Positions 1 to 12,400 of a DNA stretch of 64,000 bases are shown in pieces. The translations under genes were made by a program, and so were the position numbers. Where the stretch lies: assembly GCF_003073045.1 (NCBI RefSeq), contig NC_037596.1:9379587-9443586 (forward strand), written 5' to 3'. The DNA is from Pomacea canaliculata (Eukaryota; Mollusca; Gastropoda; Architaenioglossa; Ampullariidae). The first letter of the stretch is position 1, and every line of letters begins with the position of its first letter. A model generated the notes under the pieces. The model did not search any database. It had not been told where the DNA came from and saw only the letters and a list, made by a program, of their open reading frames with translations.

Positions 1-1292
1 AACTACAGACCATCAGTCTGATAAGTCACCCAAGCAAAGTCATGCTCAGAATCATCCTCAACCGCTTAAAAACTATTGCAGAGGAACTGCTGGCAGAAGA
101 ACAGGCTGGCTGCAGGGCTGAGAAGCACGGTAAACAGATCTTTAACTGCCGTTTATGATATGAAAAAACACCTGAGCATCATCGTGAACTATAACCATAA
201 CTTCATCGATTTCAAAAAAGCTTTTGATCGTGTCTGGCGACGATGGACTCTGGCAGGTCATGAGATTCATTCAACATAGAGGAGGGGACTGATCCAGATG
301 GTAGCAGCACTCTACAAGAACGCCTCCAGCCGGGTGCTACTCAACAACCAGCTAGGCGATCTTCGCGATGACGATCGGGTCCGTCAAGGGTGCCTACTCT
401 CTCCACACTTTTAACATCTTCCTTGAAAAATCATGGCAAGAAACCTCCACAACCACCTTACCTCAATCTCCATTGGTGGCAGACCCTGTGCAACCTACGC
501 TTTGCGGATGACATTGACTCATGCAGGCAGTAACAACGAACTTCAGGATTTGACGACAGACTCTCCAGGCGAGCGGGGCCTATGCAATGGAAATAAGCTC
601 AGAAAAAAGCAAGTAAATGATTATTTCCACCACCGACAACAGCAGCACATCGTCATGAACGGCCAGAAACTGGAGGAGGTCAACAGCTTCAAGTACTGGT
701 GCCCCCTGACTAGAGATGGTTGCTGTACAGCAGAGATCCGTATCAGATTGGTATGCAAATCCGCAATTCCAGGTGGATAGGATCTGGCGAAGCAACTCAA
801 TCAGCTTCAGTACAAGCACAGGCTGTACAAGTCTCGTAGTGTCAATCCGTTCTCTACGGCTGCGAGACTTGGACGCTGCTTGCCCAACGGAAAGAAGCTC
901 CAGCTTTGAAACAATGCCTGAGAAAGCTGCTCGCATCTCGTACCGCGAACACAAGAACCAACGCATAACGTACGGAGCACCGTGACCTCCCTCGTGGGCC
1001 ACATGACGCCCCTTCTGCAACAGTGAAGCGGCGCAAGCTCGCCTGGTTGGTCACGTCACCCGCCACAAAACCCTGTCCAAGACGATCCTACAAGGAACCC
1101 TCGAAGGGAGCCGTCGTCGTGTCGTCCCGAGGAAACTGGTCACCAACATCAAAGAATGGACCGAACGCGAGATGCCAGACTGCTCTCATCTGCTCAAGAC
1201 AGGACCGGGTGGAAAATTCTGTCTGTTGCTGCTGCCAGACGGTCCCCCCTACGCCCGGACCGGGCATGGGATTGACCTGACCTGACCTGATG
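1..1292 (+). mobile_element. RTE-type LINE, 5'-truncated and frame-broken
   Basis: This is the 3' part of a non-LTR retrotransposon: reverse transcriptase (RT) plus the C-terminal region. Translated pieces in shifting frames include IDFKKAFDRVW near 206-238, a GGRPCATYALR block and SNNELQ near 475-545, VMNGQKLEEVNSFKY near 655-695, and KRRKLAWLVTSPATK near 1026-1070 (family consensus: RRKLAWFGHVTRH). These motifs belong to the RTE-like LINEs common in molluscs and flatworms. The end carries a short tandem tail of gacctgacctgacctg at about 1273-1290, as RTE elements often do. Several frame breaks make it a dead copy. It probably lies in the intron before the first CUB exon seen, which would place that domain's first exon left of the window. 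A closely related copy lies at 26.7-27.4 kb on the minus strand. Confidence 0.85.
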
Positions 1293-2226
1293 TAGGAAGA
1301 GGTCTATAACCATGGAGAGCGTTGGCTTGGCTTCACAATACAAGATGTTCCTTTAGTCCAAAAAGCCTTTCATTTTGGTGAGAAAAACTGTTGCCATGCA
1401 GATATATATATATGCAGATTTTCTCTCTTCTTTGGAGACAACTGACTTCAAGTATTTCATCCTGTTTCAGCTTTGGCTACCAGTCACGGAACACGACTGT
1501 GTTGGTTATGAGCGAAAAAAAGCTGTATTACATAACCATTAGGGATGACCCTCATTTTCACAAATTTCACTTTTGTATACCTGTATCTCTGAATAGCTCT
1601 ATACCTGCTTTTATTCTTGTGGAAAGTGCTTAACAGCAGTTCTCATTAAAAATTTGGCTCTGATAGCCTGCTAGTTTGGAGGTGCAACAACCTAGGAACA
1701 CAAGAGGAAACTGGGTAGATTTCACCTGACAGGGTTCTCCACATTGACCTGCCGTGGATCTCTCTCGGTCTATGACATTTGTCAGCAGTCATCGTCGACA
1801 TAGGTCGTTTTGTTCAAATGTCAACACTTTGTAAGATGTTTGTCACGCCTTGATGGAGGTTTATTAGTGACCCCCAGGTGGATGTTTGGTCTGTTTATAG
1901 TGGAGGAGTGGTATTCAAGGAAGGAAGTTCTGAAACATTTGCTCAGCCACTTTGTCTCTAATGCTTTAATATCCATCTTTGTGTAAGAAAACAGTGCCCC
2001 TTTGTTGCTCTTCTGGAAAGGAATAGAAACTTTAAGAAATATGTATTTAGCAGTAGCAGTAAAGGTGTTGCGGTGCCAGATTTTCATGCAATCGCTGCTC
2101 TCGATGTTGCAACATTCATTCTGTGGTAATTCTTAAATGTCATATCAACCTTTGTCAAATTTTTAAATACCCTCTAAAGTCAGTCAAGATTACTTTGCTT
2201 TGAAACTGAATTTTTGTCGTGTACAG
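1293..2226. other. Intronic sequence before the first visible CUB exon; no feature recognised
   Basis: I searched for a CUB first exon (Cys followed by SPNYP after a phase-1 acceptor) and found none. Short open frames here have no recognisable motif. It is read as intron of the CUB-Ig gene because the next feature is an internal CUB exon. Confidence 0.4.
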
Positions 2227-3448
2227 TAACGCCAGATGTCAGCGGCGAATAAGTGCTCCAAGTGGTTATTTCATCAAGCTGACTGCCTTGCACTTCGATT
2301 TGGAGTCCCTTGACTACCTCGAAGTTTTTGACGGTAGGATTCTTAAATTATCGCATGATTGTCTTGTTAACTGGTTGTCAACGGTGTTATATTTCTTACT
2401 GTTGTTGATGATCTCTGACTATATATCACCTGTGGTTTTGTATTATTTTACCTCCTGTACTATCTTTCATGATAGTGGGGATGCATCCCATCCCCTTCAC
2501 ATCTTCAGTCAGTTTGGCCCACGTCATCTTGAATGACATGTTTCTGGACCACCACAAAACTCATATTTGTCGTTCGGTTTTTGCCATCTCAGTGCCATGT
2601 AACTGTAACAATGTCGGCAACAAAGGTACTAGTTTGTTAACGAGTTCTTTCCAGTCTCTACTTGCCTGCTGTCCGCACCACATAGTTGATAAACAGAGAA
2701 TTCAGAACTCCGCAAAACGCTGCTTTCTCAGGAAAGTGGGATCATGTCATATCTCTTTTCTGTGCTCTCCACTGACCGCCTGTTCAAGTTCAAACTGATT
2801 ACAAGTTGGCTGTGATATGTCATGACTTTTTCTGTGGCTCTCTTCTGTCCCATTGAATGTTTACTATCCTTCGAGATAAATTTGTTTTTCGACAGATCAC
2901 ACTATCTCACACCTGCCATTAGATTGCACCTGATCATTACCTTGTGTGTGTGTCTTTGTGTATGTGTCTGTTACTTTCAGATTGATACTGTATTATTATT
3001 AACACTCTTTTCCAATCAGCTGTATTCTATATTTATTTAAATGTGGCCTGGTATTGTGAAGCAAGGAGAGCTTAGTCACATGCTGTGATTTCGCACTATA
3101 CAAGCAAGATGATGATGGTCGTGAGTATGATTAACAAACGATCTCTTGCTGTAAGTATTTTTTATGGGTATGTTTAATTTGCTGTCCCGGTAAAATGAAT
3201 AAAAAAGCATTGTTAGCTCAGCATATTGTAATGCATAACGTGCATTATTCTTTTTTCAACAAAGTACTAATAAATATTTTTTGTGAAAGGTGAATCGGAT
3301 TCATATCCTAAACTGGACAAATATTCCTTCATGTCCGCTGGAAAGATTTTGTACAGCTTTGGACAGCACATGTTACTCAAGTTTTATAGCGACAGATCTG
3401 TCACTAAATCAGGCTTCAGAATTAGCTACGAAGCTTTGCCATCTTCCG
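2227..3448 (+). CDS. CUB domain 1 (exons B and C)
   Basis: Exon B is 2227-2333 (NARCQRRISAP ... DYLEVFDG) and exon C is 3290-3448 (SFGQHMLLKFYSDRSVTKSGFRISYEA). The signatures are the second CUB cysteine, the acidic-aromatic ending of exon B, and the SD.S....GF...YE motif that closes the fold. The first exon, with the usual SPNYP, is not found between the LINE and exon B and is probably left of the window. Exon C opens with a DSYPKLDKYS stretch unlike the MSASSPLL start of the later copies, and exon B is one codon shorter, so this is one of the older, diverged repeats. The intron between the exons holds a CR1/L2-type LINE remnant. Confidence 0.75.
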
Positions 3449-6400
3449 GTGAGCACAATTCCTTTACCTCGCAATTAGTCTAAGTGTCAACATCTTCCTA
3501 TTGTTTATTGTTTGCTTCAGTGCAATCTTTATTTAAGTGGGACAAACTGGAGAATGGAAAGTACGATTTAGACTACCTGGTCACCCTATTGTCATCTCTC
3601 TGTTTAGCTGATTGTCAGGACATACTTTATCCAAAAGAATATTCTCATCTTTAATATGCCTTATATGTGATCATGAAGTGAAAAGTAAAAGATTTCACTG
3701 AAAGATTTCATACTCAGATTTATATGTGTCTTAGTGCCAGAAGAAGAAATACTCATGAGTCTGTGTGATATAGATGGCAGTAATCACCTGACACAAATGC
3801 AACAACAACAACGTTATGATAACATTAACTGATAAAAAAGCACATTATTATCTGAATATATCAATAATTCAGGTAAATAATATCTAGGAAAGTTTGTTTC
3901 ATCTTCAAATGCATTTTGACAATTTAGAGTGATTTTATAAAAAAAAAATATGGTGGCAGTTTGGCCTCAATTATGACGATATAATATCTTTACTGTCTGG
4001 TGCAGTGTGCTCAGGTGGTCCTTCGCGTCTCAAGTCTGAAGTTGGTCGAGTCGGAATCTTGATGTCACCAAACTACCCGTCAAACTATAACAAGTGAGTG
4101 TAATAATGAAAGTAAATATTACATTCAAAGACTGTTGTTCAAATTGCTAACAAGCGGACATTTGTTATGCTTACAGAAGGAAGTGAGGATATCAGTAAAA
4201 GAAAAAGGTAAACGTTGTTACCAAAGCTGTCCGTGGTCGGGGAGTGAGATGTTAACATGATCTCCCTTCCCTCGCTGTCTTATCTTGCCCAAACTTCTAT
4301 GGAGTGATGTACCTATTACCTACAATTAGTTCCACTGGACACGTTCGTGTTTCCACAGGCATCACCACAGCGCGCTTTCAGGTTCAGAAGCCAGTGATGT
4401 AGCTACTCAACGATCTGGTTCCAGAATTACATCTATAGCATGTTTATACAAACATCTGGACATTATTACATTGAGTAGGTTCCGGCTGGATACTAACGAT
4501 TCATATTACAAATATCTGCCTACAAAATGCAGAGTGGAATCTTCTTCCAGAAGTGGGTCGTTCTGTACACAAAAGTTACCTTAAAGATTAGACTTTCAAA
4601 TGGACTGTCAGATGTGTCCGGATACACGAAAAGTTTATTTCCATTGTTCCGTTGTTGATAGTTTTTTTAATTTGATTCATAAAATTACTTGTTCTTTATT
4701 GTTATTTTATCATATACACAGTACGACCAGGTAACTATCTCTGATCTACAGTAACACCTCTTGTTCGCGTGTGATACAAGCGGACTATAAATATGTCATC
4801 AAAGTCACTGTTTTGAACGCCAGCATGGAACCATGCTGTGACTACGTACAGATGTTTGACGGTAGGGATTTATGTTCACGCTGAAACATTATCACATGAT
4901 TTTTGGTGCTTTTAATGCTCTCTGGTTATCTTTAAAGTATGTCTTGAAATGCATTTGACGGGTGTATCATTTAAAGCAGGGATGCCCAACCTACGGCCCG
5001 CGGGCCATATCCGGCCCGCGACGCGGTGCCATCCGGTCTGCGAAACTTCTGCCCACAGTACAGGAAATCTGCATGTTAGTAATAAAAATTTTTAAAAAAC
5101 GAAAAAAGGGAAGAAGTATTTATCCCCACGTAGGGGCTTTTCCCAATCTTTTTTTCGATGAACGAACATTTCGATTCAGTGCTCCGACTTGGTGTCTCTA
5201 CGATGAGGCCGGACATTCAGAAGTTGGTTTCGGGAAAACAACTTCAAATATCCCACTAATTACTAGATAATTAATGGTAAGTACAACTTGTTTCTAATAA
5301 AAATGGTATCTGATCTATTTTTTTCTCTTTTTTGTATTTTTGCGGTGAAGTGGCCCGCGACACGGCTGTCTGAAATGGATATGGCCCGCAGGCCGAAAAA
5401 GGTTGGGCATCACTGATTTAAAGTAACTATCAAACAGCTTTGCTTCTTTTCCGTTCAAATAATGAACCCAACAAAGCAAATTATAGAAACGTCTCGATTT
5501 TGCATTTTAATTTGTGTTTAATTAGATAAATTTCGAGTGGGTGAGTGTGGCTAATATATTTATAACACAACACATGGTAGCAAACACCTATAACTTAATG
5601 TTGGAACAAATTTACTGTTGCAGGTATGTCTTGTACCTCTTCAGTTCCTACACTGGGATGGTTTTATATGCCATCTAACCCTTTCTACAGTACTGGATAC
5701 TACATGTGCATCAGGTTTGTTAGCGATGGGTCTGTCACGAGCTCTGGCTTTTTATTGACCTACGAGTCAGTGTATATACCTGGTAAGTATCTCTCATTTC
5801 TTCAACTCCTTGTGTAAGTTTTATTATCCGTTTGAGGCTTAGTGCACACTGTTTGTCTTTAGAAATGATGTGTAAAACGAAACTTCATGATTAAATTGTT
5901 ACTAACTTTATTAATCATCAATTGATTCGAGTAGAAAAGTGTAAACACTAGAATGATGCAACTTTTCTGCAGTGTGAAAATTTTACATAGACATCAGCGT
6001 TGTCCACCAGTTTTTGGCCATCATCTGGCAATGACTCCAACAAATTTCAGCGCAAAATGCTGAATGGCTCCTCGGGATCCCAATGAAATGTCAGCAAGAA
6101 TAACGAAATTCACACAATATTATTTTTTTCCTATAAAGGTGGGCGAAGAAGGATGCCAAATATAAACACACCAGAAATTAACTTTGCACTTGCCAGATGG
6201 ATTGATCCATAAATCTTAATCTGGTAGAGAAAGATCCAGTATTAGATATACTCGCCTGTAGGAAGGAATGCGAAATTATCAGTCAAAGATGAGAAGTAGA
6301 GACAAAAAGGAAAAAGAAAAGGAGCGCAAACATGACCTGGCTAAGTTACTCATTGAAGCTGAACTGAATTGTGGAAAAAAAATTTCTGTATTTTTCAGTG

Positions 6401-9400
6401 TGCTCTGTCAGCAGTCCAGCACTCTCTGCTCTTGTCGGGAACATCAGATACCTGACGTCTCCTAACTACCCGAATAACTATTACAAGTACGTTTTCTTGA
6501 AAAACTGAATTCTATGGATTACTGGACAGCATTTTACAACGACATTTACTTGTACACCAGCGTATCATATAAACAGATGTGTTTATAATTTAATAATTTT
6601 TCATGTTTTAGCGATCCTTTGTCACTTGTTCTGAATAGTTGAATCGCTGCAAAATGTTTTTCAGTAAGGAAGACTGTCGGTGGGTGATAACCTCTGCCAA
6701 AAATTTCGTCGTCAAGGTGACTGTTTTAGACGCAGCTCTGGAGAAAAACTACGATTTCGTGGAGATTTTGGATGGTACATTCATTATTAACAGACCATCT
6801 AATTATCATACTATCAAAGCAAGATCGGCTTTTCTCTATGTTCTAAAAATTATATGGGGCCGTAACCTTGTCGTGCGGACATTATACGCACCGCTAACGT
6901 CTAACCTACCGCGAGCTGGCAGGTCACTCGATGTCGCCTCTTTCACCATCTTCATTTGCGTACGTGGTCTTGATACTCCAACCCTAGGGGAACACCTAGA
7001 AAAATACGTGAATGCAAACCAAACCTCGTAATACACGCGCGGGTTTTCCCCAAGAGTCGGAGAAAGACACTTCATTAACAGCTTTTCACATAACGCTGTC
7101 CATGTTTGGTAAGTAAAGTATTTTTGTATTTGATGTTTCCATGATTTTTTGGTGTTTCTATTTATTTATTTGTTTATTTATTTGTAAATAGTATTTGAAA
7201 GGGCAGCAACATCAGTGTCACTGAGAGTGACTAGCAAGCGTGTGAAATCGACTGAAAATAGCCAAAGGTTTGTGACAAAAGCTTATATAAATATAGCGTT
7301 ACAAAGTACTTAGTCAGTAGGTAAAATCACAACATTGGGACTGAAAAACTTTCTATGTACCATTACAATTCAAATAAAATATGCTTAACACTTCTCTATT
7401 TTTATTGTCAGAAATGGATCAGACAGATCAAGAAAATGGACACCCATGTATAAAAAAAATTAAAAAATAAAAAAGAAGCGAGAAAGGGTAACTGTTCAAA
7501 CAAGAAAATCCGAAGAAGAGAGTGATGTCCCTTCGCCTAACGCGCTCGAGGTGTGACTCCTCAACCTCACTTTTCGTATTTGTCAGTTGATATACGTGAA
7601 TTCTGTGTCTAATTTTCATCAGTGCATCTGTTACGATATTTGCTGCATTCATAAATGGATTTCCATGTCTGCACCACATTTCATCTTTTCCTGGACCATT
7701 TATTTAATTCTACTGTCACATCTGCGCCATTTTGCCATTACTTAGATTTGAGATCTGTGTATCGTCAGTGTCGATTTCAAACAATACTTCACAATGTCGA
7801 GCTGTCACAGCAAACTTTGCGTGGAGTACACACCAGTCTGCAATGTTTGACATCGTGTGTCTCCAGGAAGGTCAGTGAAATATGCCGCTCAGACTAATCT
7901 GACTGATGTTTGTTGTCATGCTCGTTATTTTATATATCTTAAATGTGTTTTTGTTTCATTTTTTTTCTTTTCTGTGTTGATAGATTGGAAAAAAGTGTGT
8001 TTAATGAGTTCGCTGACAAATGAAGTAACAGAAAGAAGACCTCAGTTTACCAGGGAATTGCGGATAAACTTGCCACCTCTTGCGGTATAGAACATCGTAG
8101 TGTTTAAGTGCAAGAGAGAAATGAAAGACTTTAAAGTCAGAGACGCAACGAAGGAGCGATAAAGGACAACTTTTTTATATTTTTTTGTTCCTATCATAGA
8201 AGCATCATATAATAAAAATGCGATGAATGTGTAAAGTTTTTTTTTCAGCTAAAAAGGAATTTTATCTCTTTTTGTATACAGCTATCCTTTTCTATTCTCA
8301 TTAGGAATGATAGACTGATATTATGTTCTGATTTTATCGTATTGTGCTCACAATAACGATGTTGTAGCAATATTTAATTTTTATTTTTCAAGATAAAAAC
8401 AAAGGCCAAGACACATTTGTAGTGTATGTGTGACATTGCGACAACGATTCGCAATTTCTAACTCTCCTTGTAAATCCTGGATGTCATGGCGTCGAAATCT
8501 TAATCGTTGATAGAGGGCTAAGTCGTCCCATGCATCGATGGGATTGGTCCGATCTTGAATTACTCTGTTTCTGGGAAAGTTTCTTTCCGTTTCCGTTAGA
8601 GGAGAGGAGAGCCGTCTCTACTTTCGAGGGCAGATCGGCCGCCGGGAGGGGCTGGAACTTCAAAGAAATCTCACACTTTGACGTACTTAAAAAACGCAAC
8701 CGACCTTTGCCGACCAATAAGTAGTTTCGCGGTGCGAAAATGGTTACGGCCCCAGGTCTCTTCAGTTTATATGTACACAATGGCATAAAAACAACAGTTA
8801 TAAAGAGAAATTACTAATTACTATTTTTCTTAATTTAATTAAATGATTAACCACTCAAGAAAATCAGTATAATGCTAGTTGAAGCTAAAATTTGACCAAA
8901 AATTACTTAAATCACTCACAAATGTCGTTTAGGAAGTATAAGACTAACATACGGTTCTGTCTAAGGTATGTCGGCTTCATCACCTTTACTTGTCAAGTTC
9001 TCCGAAATGCCCAGAGATACAGTTTACTACAGCTCTGGACAGCACATATTTATCAGGTTTTTCAGCGACACCTCTTTCACCAAAATGGGCTTCAGACTAA
9101 CCTACGAGGCTGTAGATGAACACCATAGAACGACACCTGGTCAGTTTATCTCCCTTTTGCACAGAATTAGTGTAAAATGAACAACATTCAATCAAAAAGA
9201 AATACTAGCTTGAACTATACCTACTTTTATCTTATTGCCACCACACTTTCACAGAAGTTCTTAAAATGATTACACATTCCCACTTAACTTCTAAAAAGAA
9301 AGGCGGCTTCCTTTCTATTTAGTATAACATGACCAAACTTAGTATTCGTCAGGGTTGTCCATGGGACATATTTTTCTATCCCGTCCCAGCCCATCCCATG

Positions 9401-12400
9401 GCAATTTATGCCTGTCCCATCCCGTCCCATCCCACGGGATGTTTCCCATGGGATTCCCATTGTATTAACAATCCTATGGACAACACTGAAAACCCCTTTT
9501 CGCTTTTGTTCTATAATTCCTGCTACTTCACTACAATAGATGATTCAGAGGAAAGATTTAAATCCTTGATGAATGAAATAACAGTAAATTTATTTTGCAA
9601 TATCAAGTATCGACTACCATGGGAAATACAAATGTGTGCTGTCCCATCCCATCCCATCCCATGGGACGTTTCCCATGGGATTCCCATGGGATTCCCATTC
9701 CTATGGACAACACTGGTATTCGTGCATTGAAAATAATCGTATGTTGCTTTAACGTCATTTTCCTTTCTTATTTTCTTAAAAACGACACCAACATAAAAAA
9801 AACTGTTACAACAACAGGTAAGTCAAAATTTAAATAAAAAGCTAAACGAAGAAACAAAAAGCCTTTATGCCACCTTCCGCTGAGTAGATTTTAGTATTTT
9901 AAAATCCTTTTCTTCACCCTGTCTACCAAAAAATTTGCCCACACATTGGTTTTAGTGCTCACGGAGGATGCACTAATACCAAAGCGATCTGAGAGATCTG
10001 TTATTAACAGACCAAGTCTCAGAAAGACATCTCTGCTAATTTGCGATTAATTCTTTTTTTAGATTATTTTACAGGATCGGTGAACAGCACTACTTGGGAA
10101 GTCACGGAAGAAGGTAAGAGCAGTTACAATAATCTCTTTCCTTTACGTTTATATAAATTGAGTGTTGTCATTAATCATATTCAACAGTTTCCATTGTGTA
10201 CAATTAAAACGCTTCATCAGGGCTTCTGCTAAGGCTAAATTCTTTGGGGTCCCAGGGACCCCTTCTTCAGATTTCTAAGGGGTCCCAGGCTAACTCTAAG
10301 GGGTCCCTTTACAAAGTTTAAAAAAAAAACAACAAATCAACATACATGTACTTTGTTCAACTGCCTTTCAGGCACACAAAGCACTGTAATGTCTAGTCAG
10401 AAACGGCGAGATTTCTGTGCCATGAAAAGTGTGCAAGCATCTGTGATGAGCTTATGCTCACTGTACTTGTGGTGCTCACTTTCTTTCCGTTTCTGAGACG
10501 ATGATTCTAACCACGCTGTCAACGACATCTTGGAACTCTTCCCGGTAAGGGAAAAAAAAACCTCAGTGCAGGGGAAGTAACTCTCACCTTGTAGCAGACG
10601 ACAACAATAGATTGGGCTACGATGTCAGACCTACACTAACCCAATTTTGTATCTGTTCTTCGCCCAAATTTGAAGGGGTCCCCTGAGACCCCATTGACGA
10701 AAATTGAAGGGGTCCTCCGAACTTTTAATGCGTACTGTACGCAATTTTTTGCGTAAGCAGACGACTTGATCATTATTCTAAAACACAAAATATTTCCCAC
10801 TACTTTCATTTTTGGAGTTTTTTCGTTAGCTTTGTTTTTCTCATATTCGTGCGTGCGTGTGTGTAAGACAGTGTTATTAACTGTTTAGGTCTACAGTTCT
10901 GACCTAAATACGTTGCATGCATAGCTTACAGAAAACAATAACCATTGTTGAAGAGTGCCGAGTTAGATTAAATTAAATACTCACCAATGATTTGTTAAAT
11001 GTGGATTCAGCTTTCATTTTTATTTGAAGAACATGAGCTGTTCTTTGATATTGTTTGTATTAAACGATTTGTCTATGTCTGAAAATTATTTTTCTTTCTT
11101 TCTCAGATGAGACACCAACATACAACTATTTTACGACAACAGGTGAGTTAAAAATAAAGAAGACAGGAGCCGTTCACGCGGCCGTTGTGAAGAGACCAAT
11201 TTACGACTGCACATCACTACACAAATATTATGTTTACCAATGACTGACTCCTTGTCATTGAATATACAGTGACCTTAATAAGCTTAACACGGGATATATA
11301 AAGCTCATATGTTTGTGATGTTTATTCACTTAGAAGACATTTCTGCTAATTTTGGATTTATTTTCTTTGTAGATCATACAACAGAAGCTGCAGATAGCAC
11401 TACTTCAAATTACACGGGTGAAGGTAGGAGTATAGCTCTAATGATTTCCTTCTATATTCCTCTTAGTAGAAGAACCAAAGATAATCTAAGCAGAATGAAT
11501 TGTTTATCTCACTCTTACTGTGGTTCCATTTACTATCTTTCTCACACACAGACACACACTTACATCAATGCACGCACCATATCGCGTGTTTTCTTAGCAT
11601 CTGTACAAATATCAGTGACGAGCAAATAAATTCACAGATTGACTTAATTCTTATGAGGATTTCTTTTAATTAATTCCTTACTTACATGCTTCTTTGCTTT
11701 TCTAAGCAACGACTGACCCTGTTTACTATCAACATAATCTTCAAAGTATTTAGTAGGATTTTAGGAAAGGAGAAGCCTTCAGACCAATTTCAAATATTTC
11801 ATTTCCCTTCTTTAAAAATGTCTATTTAGTTTACCTTTTTGAACTTGCAGAGCTGTGCTGATTGGATGAGACATGAGAACGTTTCCTAACCTAGTCAATT
11901 ACTCCTTTTACTTTTTTAAAAATTGATTTTAACGGTGTCCATCAATCGTACGTTTCTCACTATTTCCTATTTCACTATTTCTCACTAATTACTTTTTCTA
12001 AATGTATTTTAATGATGATGATACAATGTCGACACTTTTCAGTGTGCCCTGTCAACGATACAACACTTTCTGCTGTTTTCAATGAAATCGGTTACCTGAT
12101 GTCACCTAATTACCCGAGTGACTATTACAAGTAAGTATATTTTTCTAAAATAGTGTTTTTTTCCAAATGGATAACACAACAAAGAGATGCAGCGGCAAGA
12201 TGCAGTGAAATTTGGGCGTACAGCAGCTTATAATATAATATAATATAAAATAATATTTAATATTTATTATTTATGACATGAAAAAATGTTTACCTTTTCA
12301 GTGTGTTTTCTTGTATAATTAAATGATTTGTTATGTTTTGGCATTGCGTTGTCACATGTAGTGACTAGTTAAGTCAGTGCCAAATATTTTGCAGCAACGC

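Noticed and set aside
580-1066. Several minus-strand open frames
   Set aside because: They are antisense shadows of the plus-strand RTE LINE.
1391-1633. Open frame with a possible splice acceptor near 1475 as the missing first CUB exon
   Set aside because: No SPNYP-like motif, no first CUB cysteine in place and no suitable donor.
4962-5270. 102-codon open frame
   Set aside because: It starts in the target duplication of the hAT-like element and runs through its non-coding body; no domain, no splice context.
8484-8786. Overlapping open frames on both strands
   Set aside because: They fall at the end of the suspected inverted-repeat element and show no conserved motif.
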